This document shows positions 1 through 7,752 of a stretch of DNA of 46,423 nt, piece by piece; the first letter of the stretch is position 1; every line of letters starts with the position of its first letter. The stretch is from assembly GCF_016469035.1 (NCBI RefSeq), contig NZ_JAEHJZ010000053.1:416-46838 (forward strand). The letters are read 5' to 3'. Source of the stretch: Gelidibacter salicanalis. Its GTDB lineage: Bacteria; Bacteroidota; Bacteroidia; Flavobacteriales; Flavobacteriaceae. Both the position numbers and the translations under genes were made by a program. The notes below the pieces were generated by a model that saw nothing but the letters and a program-made list of their open reading frames with translations, was not told where the DNA came from and did not search any database.

Positions 1-16
1 GGAATAAAACCCAAGG

Positions 17-82
17 ATCCCGCTAAAAAGCGGGATTAGTTCAACTAACAATTTTTAATTCATTGCTTCGCAACTTTTAAAA
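17..82 (-). repeat. Dispersed palindromic repeat, inverted copy upstream of prs
   Basis: The hairpin ATCCCGC-TAAAAA-GCGGGAT (17-36) is followed by TAGTTCAAC and, further on, by GCTTCGCAAC (66-75). Read on the minus strand this gives GTTGCGAAGCAA, a spacer, GTTGAACTAATCCCGC and GCGGGAT. The same order of motifs occurs on the plus strand at 2081-2147 and again at 2174-2230. It therefore looks like one repeat family present on both sides of prs-rplY in opposite orientation. Its function is unknown; it resembles REP-type extragenic palindromes. Confidence 0.75.
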
Positions 83-213
83 ATTGAGTTTCACTAATTT
101 AAAGTCTTTATTCTTGGCTCTAACAGCAAAGCAGTATTTATTCTCTTTCCGCATATTCATCGCCAACAGCTAAAAATATCTTCCATTTATACATATCTGT
201 CCAAATAAATTCT

Positions 214-221
214 TAAATTTG
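214..221 (+). promoter_or_regulatory. Likely -7 box of the prs promoter
   Basis: TAAATTTG fits the Bacteroidota -7 consensus TAnnTTTG. It lies about 50 nt upstream of the prs start. No clear TTG is seen at the -33 position, so the promoter is only moderately supported. Confidence 0.5.
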
Positions 222-273
222 CAGCCTGTTAAACAGAACGAGGATTAATTCGTTATAAAACACTTCATTACAG

Positions 274-1215
274 ATGCCTAACGTTGCTACAAAAGCCAAA
301 ATTTTTGCGTGTTCACAGAGTACAGAACTTGCAGAAAAAATAGCCGCCACCTTCGGTGAGCCGCTTGGTAAGGTGATTACATCAACCTATAGTGATGGTG
401 AGTTTCAGCCGTCTTATGAAGAATCAATAAGAGGAACACGATTGTTTATCATTGGATCGACCCATCCTGGACCCAAAAATTTGATGGAAATGTTATTGAT
501 GATTGACGCCGCAAAGCGTGCTTCAGCAAGACACATTACCGCAGTGTTGCCTTACTTTGGTTGGGCAAGACAAGACAGAAAAGACAAACCTAGAGTTCCA
601 ATTGCGGCTAAATTAGTAGCGAAAATGTTGGAAGCTGCGGGCGCAACCCGTATTATCACTATGGATTTACATGCTGATCAAATTCAGGGCTTTTTTGAAA
701 AACCTGTGGATCATTTGTTTGCCTCTACAGTGTTTTTACCGTATTTAAGAAGTTTAAACCTCGATAACTTAACTATTGCTTCGCCAGATATGGGTGGTTC
801 TAAAAGAGCTTATGCCTATTCTAAAGCCTTAGAAAGTGATGTGGTTATTTGTTATAAACAACGTGAAAAGGCCAATGTCATTTCGCATATGGAATTGATA
901 GGTGATGTTACGGGTAAAAACGTGGTATTGGTAGATGATATGGTGGATACCGCCGGAACGTTGACCAAAGCTGCCGACTTGATGATGGAACGTGGAGCTT
1001 TGAGTGTGAGAGCCATTTGTACGCATCCCATTTTATCTGGCAATGCTTATGAGCGTTTGGAAAATTCAAAATTAGAAGAATTGATCGTTACAGATTCTAT
1101 TCCTTTAAAACAACAAAGCGACAAGATCAGAGTGATCAGTTGCGCTAATTTATTTGCGGAGGTAATGCATAACGTGCATTACAACAAATCAATTAGCTCC
1201 AAATTTTTAATGTAG
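274..1215 (+). CDS. prs: Ribose-phosphate pyrophosphokinase
   Basis: Makes PRPP from ribose 5-phosphate and ATP in the cytoplasm, feeding purine, pyrimidine, His, Trp and NAD synthesis. The 313 residues match the usual length of class I enzymes. Visible signatures are the ATP-site region around FGWARQDRK (95-103), the PRPP-synthase signature DLHADQIQGFF (131-141), and the ribose-phosphate binding loop VVLVDDMVDTAGTL (217-230). The ATG at 274 starts directly before the conserved N-terminal strand. rplY follows on the same strand after 144 bp, and the two are commonly paired in Flavobacteriia. Intact, with nothing unusual in the coding sequence. Confidence 0.97.
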   Translation: MPNVATKAKIFACSQSTELAEKIAATFGEPLGKVITSTYSDGEFQPSYEESIRGTRLFIIGSTHPGPKNLMEMLLMIDAAKRASARHITAVLPYFGWARQDRKDKPRVPIAAKLVAKMLEAAGATRIITMDLHADQIQGFFEKPVDHLFASTVFLPYLRSLNLDNLTIASPDMGGSKRAYAYSKALESDVVICYKQREKANVISHMELIGDVTGKNVVLVDDMVDTAGTLTKAADLMMERGALSVRAICTHPILSGNAYERLENSKLEELIVTDSIPLKQQSDKIRVISCANLFAEVMHNVHYNKSISSKFLM

Positions 1216-1276
1216 TCACAATCAAATTAGGCTACATCTTATATAGAGTATTAATTATTAACTATAAATTTTCAAA

Positions 1277-1330
1277 ATGAAAACGACTTGGAGCAAAACT
1301 TTTCGTTTTGTTTCAACAAAGTTTCCATAA
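1277..1330 (+). CDS. Possible 17-codon leader ORF before rplY
   Basis: An ATG at 1277 opens a 17-residue frame ([17 protein letters not shown]) ending at TAA 1328-1330, 29 nt before the rplY start. It overlaps a potential hairpin in which AAAACGA (1280-1286) pairs with TCGTTTT (1303-1309), so the leader RNA could be structured. Nothing shows it is translated, and an ORF this short can occur by chance. It is listed because the leader of a ribosomal-protein gene is a natural place for such control. Confidence 0.25.
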   Translation: MKTTWSKTFRFVSTKFP

Positions 1331-1359
1331 TACCATTAAATAACAATAAACAAACAATT

Positions 1360-2007
1360 ATGAAATCAATTACAATCAACGGATCTCAAAGAGAAAGCGT
1401 GGGCAAAAAAGCAACAAAAGCCTTACGTAATGCTGGTCAGGTTCCTTGCGTATTATACGGAGGAGACAACCCAGTGCATTTCTCAGCACCTGAATTGGCT
1501 TTTTCAAAACTGGTTTATACGCCAAATGCGCATACAGTTGTGATTGCCATAGAAAACGGATCGTCTTTTAATGCAATCATGCAGGACATCCAATTACATC
1601 CCGTAACTGACAGAATCTTACACATCGATTTCTATCAGTTATTTGAGGATAAAGAAATTGCAATGGAAATTCCTGTACATATCATTGGGACTTCTAAAGG
1701 TGTATTAAATGGAGGTGTCTTACGTAGAAATCAGCGTAAACTTAGAGTAAAAGCATTACCATCAAACTTACCAGATTTTATTGAGGCTGATATTACACCT
1801 TTAAAAATTGGAAGTAAATTGTACATTACGCAATTGGAAAACCCTGATTACAAATTCTTACACCCAGATAACACTGTAGTTTGTCAAGTGAGACGTTCTA
1901 GAGCAAGTGTAGCTGAGTTTGAAGGCGAGGATGAAGAAGAACTTGAAGAAGGAGCAGAAGGAGCAGGAGCAGAAGCTACTGAAACTGCAGCTGAAGGTCA
2001 AGAATAA
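1360..2007 (+). CDS. rplY: 50S ribosomal protein L25 (general stress protein Ctc type)
   Basis: Binds 5S rRNA in the central protuberance of the large subunit. The ATG at 1360 starts [20 protein letters not shown], the standard beginning of long L25/TL5/CTC proteins; an in-frame TTG further upstream would add 24 unrelated residues and is rejected. The protein has 215 residues: an N-terminal L25 RNA-binding domain (about 1-90, with VPCVLYGG), a C-terminal CTC beta domain (about 95-180), and a very acidic Glu/Ala/Gly-rich tail (about 182-215). The tail is common in Bacteroidota versions. A strong terminator follows directly. Confidence 0.95.
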   Translation: MKSITINGSQRESVGKKATKALRNAGQVPCVLYGGDNPVHFSAPELAFSKLVYTPNAHTVVIAIENGSSFNAIMQDIQLHPVTDRILHIDFYQLFEDKEIAMEIPVHIIGTSKGVLNGGVLRRNQRKLRVKALPSNLPDFIEADITPLKIGSKLYITQLENPDYKFLHPDNTVVCQVRRSRASVAEFEGEDEEELEEGAEGAGAEATETAAEGQE

Positions 2008-2031
2008 ATCTTGTTTCACAACATATTTTAC

Positions 2032-2062
2032 AGCATCCTGTTTATTCAGGATGCTTTTTTTA
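2032..2062 (+). terminator. Rho-independent terminator of prs-rplY
   Basis: Perfect 9-bp stem AGCATCCTG/CAGGATGCT with a 6-nt loop, followed by seven T residues. It lies 25 nt after the rplY stop. Confidence 0.92.
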
Positions 2063-2074
2063 GTGAAACTCTGT

Positions 2075-2275
2075 TTTGAAAAGTTGCGAAGCAACGCATA
2101 CAAAACAGATAGTTGAACTAATCCCGCTTTCGGGCGGGATCTCAACTTTAGTGCGTTTGATAAAATTATCGGAGCAACGCATTCAAAACAGATAGTTGAA
2201 CTAATCCCGCTTTCGGGCGGGATCTCAACTTTGGCACGTTTCATAAAATTATCGAAGCAACGCATTCAAAAGAGA
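2075..2275 (+). repeat. Two and a half tandem 83-bp palindromic repeat units
   Basis: The motif GCAACGCAT starts at 2091, 2174 and 2257, exactly 83 bp apart. The first two units each carry GTTGAACTA, then the hairpin ATCCCGC-TTTCGG-GCGGGAT, then CTCAAC; the outer GTTGA and TCAAC can pair to lengthen the stem. The third unit loses similarity after about 2270. The same element lies inverted at 17-82. The rest of this gap (2276-2496) shows no gene; pth presumably has its promoter here. Confidence 0.85.
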
Positions 2276-2496
2276 TGTTTGAATTTATCCATTTTTTTGC
2301 GAGATATCAATTTTAACCTCTATCAAGCAAGCTTTTGGGATTCGCTCGGTTTTTAATGCCTCAAGATTTGACTTAAGCTGTTATATCTTTTATTTTTACC
2401 TAACCCCAAAAAGTTTGATTGGATAATTATAACTGTTCTGTGACTATGGTTATTTTTCAAATTAACACAACTGTTGTAAAATAGAATAGAGTTGAC

Positions 2497-3129
2497 ATGT
2501 TAAAGTTTTTAAGCTATCTTTTTAAATCATCACATCGGTCAACAGAGGTTGAAGACAACACTATGAAAAAACATCTTATTGTAGGCTTAGGCAATATAGG
2601 CAGTGATTACGAGAATACAAGACATAATATTGGGTTTAGGGTCTTGGATCATTTGGCTAAAAAGGAAGGCCTAAATTTTGTCACCCAAAAATTGGGAGAT
2701 GTCACTGTATATAAGTTTAAAGGACGCCAGTTTATCCTGTTGAAACCGAATACTTATATGAATTTGAGCGGAAAGGCTATTGTGTATTGGATGACCAAAG
2801 AAAACATTTCTTTAGAAAATGTATTGGTCATTACAGATGATTTGAATTTGCCGTTTGGTACCATCCGTTTAAAGACCAAAGGCAGTGCTGGTGGCCATAA
2901 TGGATTAAAAGATACTCAGGATAAACTACAGACTACAAATTACAACCGTTTCCGATTCGGAATTAGTGACGTGTTTAGCGAGGGCAGACAAGTGGATTAT
3001 GTGTTGGGAGAATGGACCCCAGAAGAGGAAGCGAAATTGGTAGAGCGTTTGGATAAAGCTGTGGAGCTTATTAAATCTTTCGGAATGGCAGGTATTACCA
3101 TCACGATGAATACCTTTAACGGACAGTAA
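2497..3129 (+). CDS. pth: Peptidyl-tRNA hydrolase
   Basis: Releases peptides from prematurely dissociated peptidyl-tRNA. Core motifs are LIVGLGNIG (27-35), the catalytic-His segment NTRHNIGF (His43), KPNTYMNLSG, and DDLNLPFG with GSAGGHNG. The core enzyme begins at MKKHLIVG, so an alternative start is the ATG at 2563. The longer form from ATG 2497 adds a hydrophobic/basic 22-residue stretch of a kind often annotated in flavobacterial Pth proteins. The start is therefore uncertain; the function is not. Confidence 0.93.
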   Translation: MLKFLSYLFKSSHRSTEVEDNTMKKHLIVGLGNIGSDYENTRHNIGFRVLDHLAKKEGLNFVTQKLGDVTVYKFKGRQFILLKPNTYMNLSGKAIVYWMTKENISLENVLVITDDLNLPFGTIRLKTKGSAGGHNGLKDTQDKLQTTNYNRFRFGISDVFSEGRQVDYVLGEWTPEEEAKLVERLDKAVELIKSFGMAGITITMNTFNGQ

Positions 3130-3157
3130 CTAACCGTGTCGCTTAATATTTTTCATA

Positions 3158-3187
3158 AAAAAGCATTCCCTGAGGATGCTTTTTCGT
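3158..3187 (+). terminator. Terminator after pth
   Basis: Stem AGCATtCC/GGATGCT with a single bulged T and a CTGA loop, preceded by an A-run and followed by five T residues. It lies 35 nt after the pth stop. Confidence 0.8.
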
Positions 3188-3396
3188 TTTTAGGATCTAT
3201 TTATGTCTTGCAGAGTGGAACTGGTCAGCATAAAAGGTGGTGTTTTAATAGATCTGGTTCCTGACGATACACAAACATAAAGGACTGTTAACCTAGAAAC
3301 AACGTTTTGGTAACTTTAAATTAACATTAAATCCGTAATTATCTGAATTTTAATTAATTAACTGTTTTACAGCGATAAGCAATCGTTAATATTAGG

Positions 3397-3430
3397 TTGA
3401 CATTTAAACCCATTTAAAATCTCATATTTG
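3397..3430 (+). promoter_or_regulatory. Weak promoter-like pair in the pth-porin gap
   Basis: TTG (3397-3399) and CATATTTG (3423-3430, one mismatch to TAnnTTTG) are 23 nt apart. This could drive a short transcript ending at the terminator at 3511-3538, or read through into the porin gene. Support is weak. Confidence 0.3.
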
Positions 3431-3510
3431 TTGCTGTCTTTAGACGTACACAATTAGGACTTCATATACACTATTAGTTTTTGTCGACTATTGTATCCTG
3501 AATTGTGATG

Positions 3511-3538
3511 ACTGCCTTTGGCCAAGGCAGTTTTTTTA
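3511..3538 (+). terminator. Strong terminator hairpin with no obvious upstream gene
   Basis: Perfect 8-bp stem ACTGCCTT/AAGGCAGT with loop TGGCC, followed by seven T residues. pth already ends at its own terminator 330 bp earlier. This second terminator, 80 bp before the porin start, therefore ends either a small RNA starting near 3435 or an attenuated porin leader. The remainder of the 3188-3617 gap holds no ORF that I can support. Confidence 0.8.
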
Positions 3539-3617
3539 TGCGAAAATTTAATATTAAGGAAACATTACATACAGATTAGTTAGAGTTCTTTGCAGTGACA
3601 AAAACTAATATTGACTT

Positions 3618-4820
3618 ATGAAGCTCTCTTCAGCACTTGTTGTGCTTTTTTTAGGCGTGGGTAATTTTCTTAATGCGCAACATATTGAAGGTCCTAGTTT
3701 GGGCAACGGTATCTTTAATGTTATCGGAAAGGACAGCACCTTTACGATGAAAATGGGGTTGCAATTGCAATTTCAAGGTGCGGCACAATGGGAAGAACAG
3801 GACGGTTCCTTTTCAGATGCCCAATCTCAATTTTTAATCAGAAGGGCCCGTTTAAAATTTGATGGGTTTGTCTATTCTCCAAAACTGACGTACAAAGTAG
3901 CCTTAGGTCTTTCTAACAGAGATGTGTCTGGTGCTTCCATTTATACCGGTAATGCACCGCGTTACATTCTGGATGCGGTGATGAAATGGAATTTTTACCG
4001 AAATTTCGAATTGTGGTTTGGCCAAACTAAACTTCCAGGAGATTTAGAAACGCTAACCTCTTCCACTAACCTTCAGTTTGTAGACCGGTCTCTGCTTAGT
4101 AAAACCTATACTATTGATAGAGATCTAGGCTTACAATTGCACCATCAAACCCAACTTTCTGAAAAAATACTTTTAAAAGAAGCATTTGCCGTCTCGCAAG
4201 GTGAGGGCCGCAATATAACTTATGGCAACCTTGGTGGTTTGCAATTTACATCGCGATTGGAATTGTATCCGTTTGGCGATTTTAATAAAGGAGGTGCCTT
4301 TGTTGGCGGTGATTTATTTAGAGAGCCCACTCCAAAATTAGCGGTTGCCCTGGCTTACGATTATAACAACAATGCCGTAAAAACACGTAGCAATCAAGGT
4401 GCATACATGATAACCGATGCAGGTTTGCACCAAACCGATATTTCAACAGTATATATTGATGCCGTATTTAAGTATCGAGGCTTTTCTTTGTTGGCAGCGT
4501 TCGCTGAACGAACTGCCGATGAACCGATTGCTAAAAATGCTGATGGCATAGACACGGGTTATGTTGTAGAAGTAGGAACCGGATTGAATGTTCAGTTGGG
4601 CTACGTGTTGGAAAACAATTGGGAGCTGTCAGGAAGATATAGCAACATTACTCCAGAAACCCCTATCACCGGCGACCCTTCAGAAAATCAATACACCCTT
4701 GGGGTTTCTAAATATATATTGGGTCATAAATTGAAAGTGCAGTCAGATTTCAGTTATTTAGATGTCACGGGTTCAGATGATCAACTTTTGTTTCGCTTGC
4801 AATTTGCAGTGCAATTTTAA
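3618..4820 (+). CDS. Phosphate-selective porin (OprP/OprO family) outer-membrane protein
   Basis: A 400-residue beta-barrel with a signal peptide (about 1-20, ending LNA). The next segment is the N-terminal region typical of OprO/OprP-like proteins: FTMKMGLQLQFQG, then FLIRRARLKFDGFVYSPKLTYKVALGLS. The C-terminal strand ends in Phe (LFRLQFAVQF), as expected for BAM-inserted barrels. The PiT phosphate transporter gene begins 70 bp downstream on the same strand, which supports a role in taking phosphate (or similar anions) across the outer membrane. Substrate specificity cannot be read from the sequence. Confidence 0.85.
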   Translation: MKLSSALVVLFLGVGNFLNAQHIEGPSLGNGIFNVIGKDSTFTMKMGLQLQFQGAAQWEEQDGSFSDAQSQFLIRRARLKFDGFVYSPKLTYKVALGLSNRDVSGASIYTGNAPRYILDAVMKWNFYRNFELWFGQTKLPGDLETLTSSTNLQFVDRSLLSKTYTIDRDLGLQLHHQTQLSEKILLKEAFAVSQGEGRNITYGNLGGLQFTSRLELYPFGDFNKGGAFVGGDLFREPTPKLAVALAYDYNNNAVKTRSNQGAYMITDAGLHQTDISTVYIDAVFKYRGFSLLAAFAERTADEPIAKNADGIDTGYVVEVGTGLNVQLGYVLENNWELSGRYSNITPETPITGDPSENQYTLGVSKYILGHKLKVQSDFSYLDVTGSDDQLLFRLQFAVQF

Positions 4821-4890
4821 AAACATAACATTAACGTAACATTGCCTTTAAAAACACGAAGGATATTTGCAAACTATTTTAAACTACATT

Positions 4891-7209
4891 ATGGAGAATA
4901 TTTATTTATACATGATCATTGCCTTGGCCATTTTAGCGGTGGCAGATTTGGTGGTCGGCGTTAGTAATGATGCAGTGAATTTCCTGAACTCGGCCATTGG
5001 TTCTAAAGCGGTTTCTTTTAGAACGCTGATGATTGTCGCCAGTCTCGGAATTGCCATCGGAGCCATATTCTCCAGTGGGATGATGGAAATTGCCCGTAAA
5101 GGCATCTTCAATCCTGAACAGTTTATGTTTAGCGAGATCATGATTATTTTCATGGCGGTAATGATTACGGATATTCTGCTGTTGGATTTCTTTAATTCTA
5201 TTGGCTTGCCCACCTCTACAACAGTATCTATCGTCTTTGAATTGTTGGGAGCGTCTGTAGCGATGACCCTGATAAAAATTAGCCATAATGGCGGTGAACT
5301 TGCTGATGTGATGAACTATATCAACACCTCCAAAGTCTCCGAAATTATCTTTGGAATACTGCTCTCTGTAGTTATTGCGTTTTCCGTGGGTGCCTTTGTA
5401 CAATGGATAGCCCGATTATTGCTCTCTTATGATTTTGAAAGAAAAGCGGATTGGGTAGGGGCCTTATTTGGTGGGTTTGCATTGACATCCATTACTTATT
5501 TTATTTTTCTTAAAGGTATTGGCGGCACCAATTTGGCCAACCAGAGTTATGCCATTACAGGTGGGGAAACCATCAAAGAATTTTTAGAACATCAAGCAGT
5601 TTATATAGTTGCAATAAGTTTTCTATTATGGACCGCATTGTCCTATGCAGTCATTGCATTCTTAAAGACCAACATTTACAAATTGGTTATTTTAGTGGGT
5701 ACTTTCGCATTGGCATTGGCTTTTGCTGGGAATGATTTGGTCAACTTTATCGGCCCTTCAATGGGTGCATTTCAAGCCTACTCAGATTTTACAAATCCTG
5801 CTGTCAACACGCTTGGTCTATCGGCCACAGAATTTCCAATGGTGAGCTTGGGTGAAAAAGCTTCAACTCCTACCTTATTATTGCTAGGTGCAGGGTTGGT
5901 TATGGTACTAACGCTTTGGTTTTCTTCAAAAGCTAAAAACGTGGTTAAAACTTCACTCGATTTGGCAAGTCAAGGTGAAACCAAAGAACGTTTTCAACCC
6001 AACTTTTTGTCTAGAAATTTTGTAAGAATGGCGATGGGCATATCCTATGTTACATCATATATCTTACCAAAATCGTGGGAAGCTAAAATTGATAAACAAT
6101 TTGAAGCACCTGTTATCAAACTCGCAAAGGATAAAGTGCACGAATTGCCTTCTTTTGACTTGGTAAGAGCTGCGGTCAATTTAATGGTTGCCGCCGTATT
6201 GATTGCTATTGCAACCTCTTACAAGTTGCCGCTATCAACCACTTACGTCACGTTTATGGTGGCTATGGGGTCTTCACTTGCGGATAGAGCTTGGGGAGCG
6301 GAAAGTGCGGTATATAGAGTAGCTGGTGTTATTAATGTAATAGGGGGTTGGTTCTTTACCGCAATCAGTGCATTTTTCGCCGCGGCTTTAGTTGCATATT
6401 TATTAAATTTGAATATTAAGGTGATGTTTCCAATTTTATTGTTGGTGGCCTTTGGTTTGCTTATCAAAAGCTCCATGGCACACAGTAAAAAATTGAAAGA
6501 GACCAAAGCTGAAGACCGCTTGAATAAAACTGAAAGTAGCTCTGTACAAGGCGTAATTCATGAAAGTGCCAATAATATTGCCAATGTCATTAAACGCGGT
6601 AATAAAATTTATACCAACGCTATTAATGGTCTCGCATTACAAGACTTGTCCTTATTGAAGAAAAATAAAAAGCAGGTTAAAAAACTATCTGATGAAGTTG
6701 ATGAGCTGCGTGACAATATCTTCTATTTTATCAAGAATTTGGACGACTCGAGTGTTGGCGCGAGTAATTTCTACATCAATATTTTAGGGTATTTGCAGGA
6801 CATGACCCAATCTTTGGAATACATTTCTAAAGTGAGTCATAAACACATCCACAATAATCACAAGAAATTAAAGTTCAGTCAGATTAAGGAGCTGAAGGAA
6901 GTGGATGAACGTTTTGAGCGCTTGTTTAACAATACCAGAAACGCCTTTGAATCGCATTCTTTTGAAGAGATTGGCATTATTTTGGGTAGGAAAAAAGAAA
7001 TTATCAGTCTGGTTACTGATAAAATCCAAAAACAGGTAGAACGTACACGTACCGAAGAATCGAGTCCGAAAAACACCACCTTATACTTTAGTATTTTGTT
7101 GGAAACAAAAGATTTGCTAGTGGCGACAATGAATCTTATGGAAGAGTATTATCTGGCCCACGACAGTTCAGTAAAACCTATTCCTTTCCCAGACAAACAC
7201 AAAAAATAA
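4891..7209 (+). CDS. PiT-family inorganic phosphate transporter with C-terminal PhoU-like domain
   Basis: A cation-coupled low-affinity phosphate carrier of the inner membrane, 772 residues from ATG 4891; a TTG start 24 bp earlier is rejected. It carries the duplicated PiT signature, GVSNDAVNFLNSAIGSKA near the N-terminus and GNDLVNFIGPSMGA near residue 290, with about 12 hydrophobic segments up to residue ~540. The last ~220 residues are hydrophilic, charged and helical, and resemble a PhoU-like cytoplasmic domain, as in other long Bacteroidota PiT proteins. Next to the porin it suggests a two-membrane phosphate route. The PhoU-like tail could give direct control of transport; that is inference. 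Confidence 0.9.
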   Translation: MENIYLYMIIALAILAVADLVVGVSNDAVNFLNSAIGSKAVSFRTLMIVASLGIAIGAIFSSGMMEIARKGIFNPEQFMFSEIMIIFMAVMITDILLLDFFNSIGLPTSTTVSIVFELLGASVAMTLIKISHNGGELADVMNYINTSKVSEIIFGILLSVVIAFSVGAFVQWIARLLLSYDFERKADWVGALFGGFALTSITYFIFLKGIGGTNLANQSYAITGGETIKEFLEHQAVYIVAISFLLWTALSYAVIAFLKTNIYKLVILVGTFALALAFAGNDLVNFIGPSMGAFQAYSDFTNPAVNTLGLSATEFPMVSLGEKASTPTLLLLGAGLVMVLTLWFSSKAKNVVKTSLDLASQGETKERFQPNFLSRNFVRMAMGISYVTSYILPKSWEAKIDKQFEAPVIKLAKDKVHELPSFDLVRAAVNLMVAAVLIAIATSYKLPLSTTYVTFMVAMGSSLADRAWGAESAVYRVAGVINVIGGWFFTAISAFFAAALVAYLLNLNIKVMFPILLLVAFGLLIKSSMAHSKKLKETKAEDRLNKTESSSVQGVIHESANNIANVIKRGNKIYTNAINGLALQDLSLLKKNKKQVKKLSDEVDELRDNIFYFIKNLDDSSVGASNFYINILGYLQDMTQSLEYISKVSHKHIHNNHKKLKFSQIKELKEVDERFERLFNNTRNAFESHSFEEIGIILGRKKEIISLVTDKIQKQVERTRTEESSPKNTTLYFSILLETKDLLVATMNLMEEYYLAHDSSVKPIPFPDKHKK

Positions 7210-7421
7210 GACCGGATTCTATTATTTAATATCATTTTTAATATCATTATTGTCCGATAAAACAGGTGAAAATTTTGCAAACCCACTTAAAGCATGATCT
7301 GGTTCGAGAACTTAAAAATGACACCTTGTTTTTGAAACCAAATTTACTTAGAGTGATTAGGCAAATTTAATTTAGAATAACGACTGTTGATCAGTCAGTT
7401 ACAATCAAGTCTTTGTTCTTT

Positions 7422-7439
7422 TCCCGGTAGCTATCGGGA
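7422..7439. repeat. 18-bp near-perfect palindrome
   Basis: TCCCGGTAGCTATCGGGA is palindromic except for one G/T pair that would be a G-U wobble in RNA. A related hairpin (TCCCGAT-N5-ATCGGGA) lies at 42266-42284, so it may be a dispersed intergenic palindrome in this genome. Confidence 0.55.
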
Positions 7440-7496
7440 CTATAAGCGCAGCGATCTTAATTCTTTACCAGACACTGATGATTTAATATCTAACAC

Positions 7497-7642
7497 CCTA
7501 AACAGATTTGATATCTTTTTAAGGTGTTTTTTATTACAGATGGTTACTGTTCTACGGTGATCAAAGTTGGACTTAACTGTATTCAATGAAAGGAGATAAA
7601 TTCGCGTAAAACACCCTTAATTTGACCTGAGATCTGTTTAGG
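7497..7642. repeat. Pair of ~34-bp inverted repeats in the PiT-RND gap
   Basis: CCTAAACAGAT (7497-7507) with AAGGTGTTTT (7521-7530) recurs as its reverse complement, AAAACACCCTT (7608-7618) with ATCTGTTTAGG (7632-7642). The arms enclose about 77 bp without a convincing ORF. No transposase is present; it could be a degenerate miniature element or a large RNA hairpin. Apart from this, the palindrome at 7422 and the terminator at 7694, the 7210-7752 gap shows nothing clear. Confidence 0.6.
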
Positions 7643-7693
7643 ACGCTTGTGTTTCTAGTTATTTACATCTTGATGGATTTTTTCGTTGGGGTA

Positions 7694-7730
7694 TAAAAAA
7701 AGGCTAAATTAACGTTGTCATTTAGCCTTT
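7694..7730 (-). terminator. Terminator of the efflux operon
   Basis: Perfect 11-bp stem AAAGGCTAAAT/ATTTAGCCTTT with a 10-nt loop. On the minus strand it is followed by a T-run (A residues at 7694-7699), just after the RND pump stop at 7753. Confidence 0.88.
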
Positions 7731-7752
7731 CAATGTTATAAATATTACGGTA

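Noticed and set aside
1858-2265. Minus-strand 135-codon frame over the end of rplY and the repeats
   Set aside because: It runs antisense through rplY and the terminator, and consists partly of repeat sequence. Ser/Cys/Phe-rich, with no family resemblance.
2075-2275. Possible CRISPR array (regularly spaced repeats)
   Set aside because: Only two and a half units, and similarity runs through the whole 83-bp unit rather than alternating repeat and spacer. No cas genes. It is a tandem palindromic repeat.
4867-4890. Upstream TTG start for the PiT transporter, and similar extended starts at 1288, 11268, 15056, 15148, 25605 and 28152
   Set aside because: Each adds residues not seen in the families, crosses promoter elements, or uses TTG where an ATG fits the known N-terminus or signal peptide.
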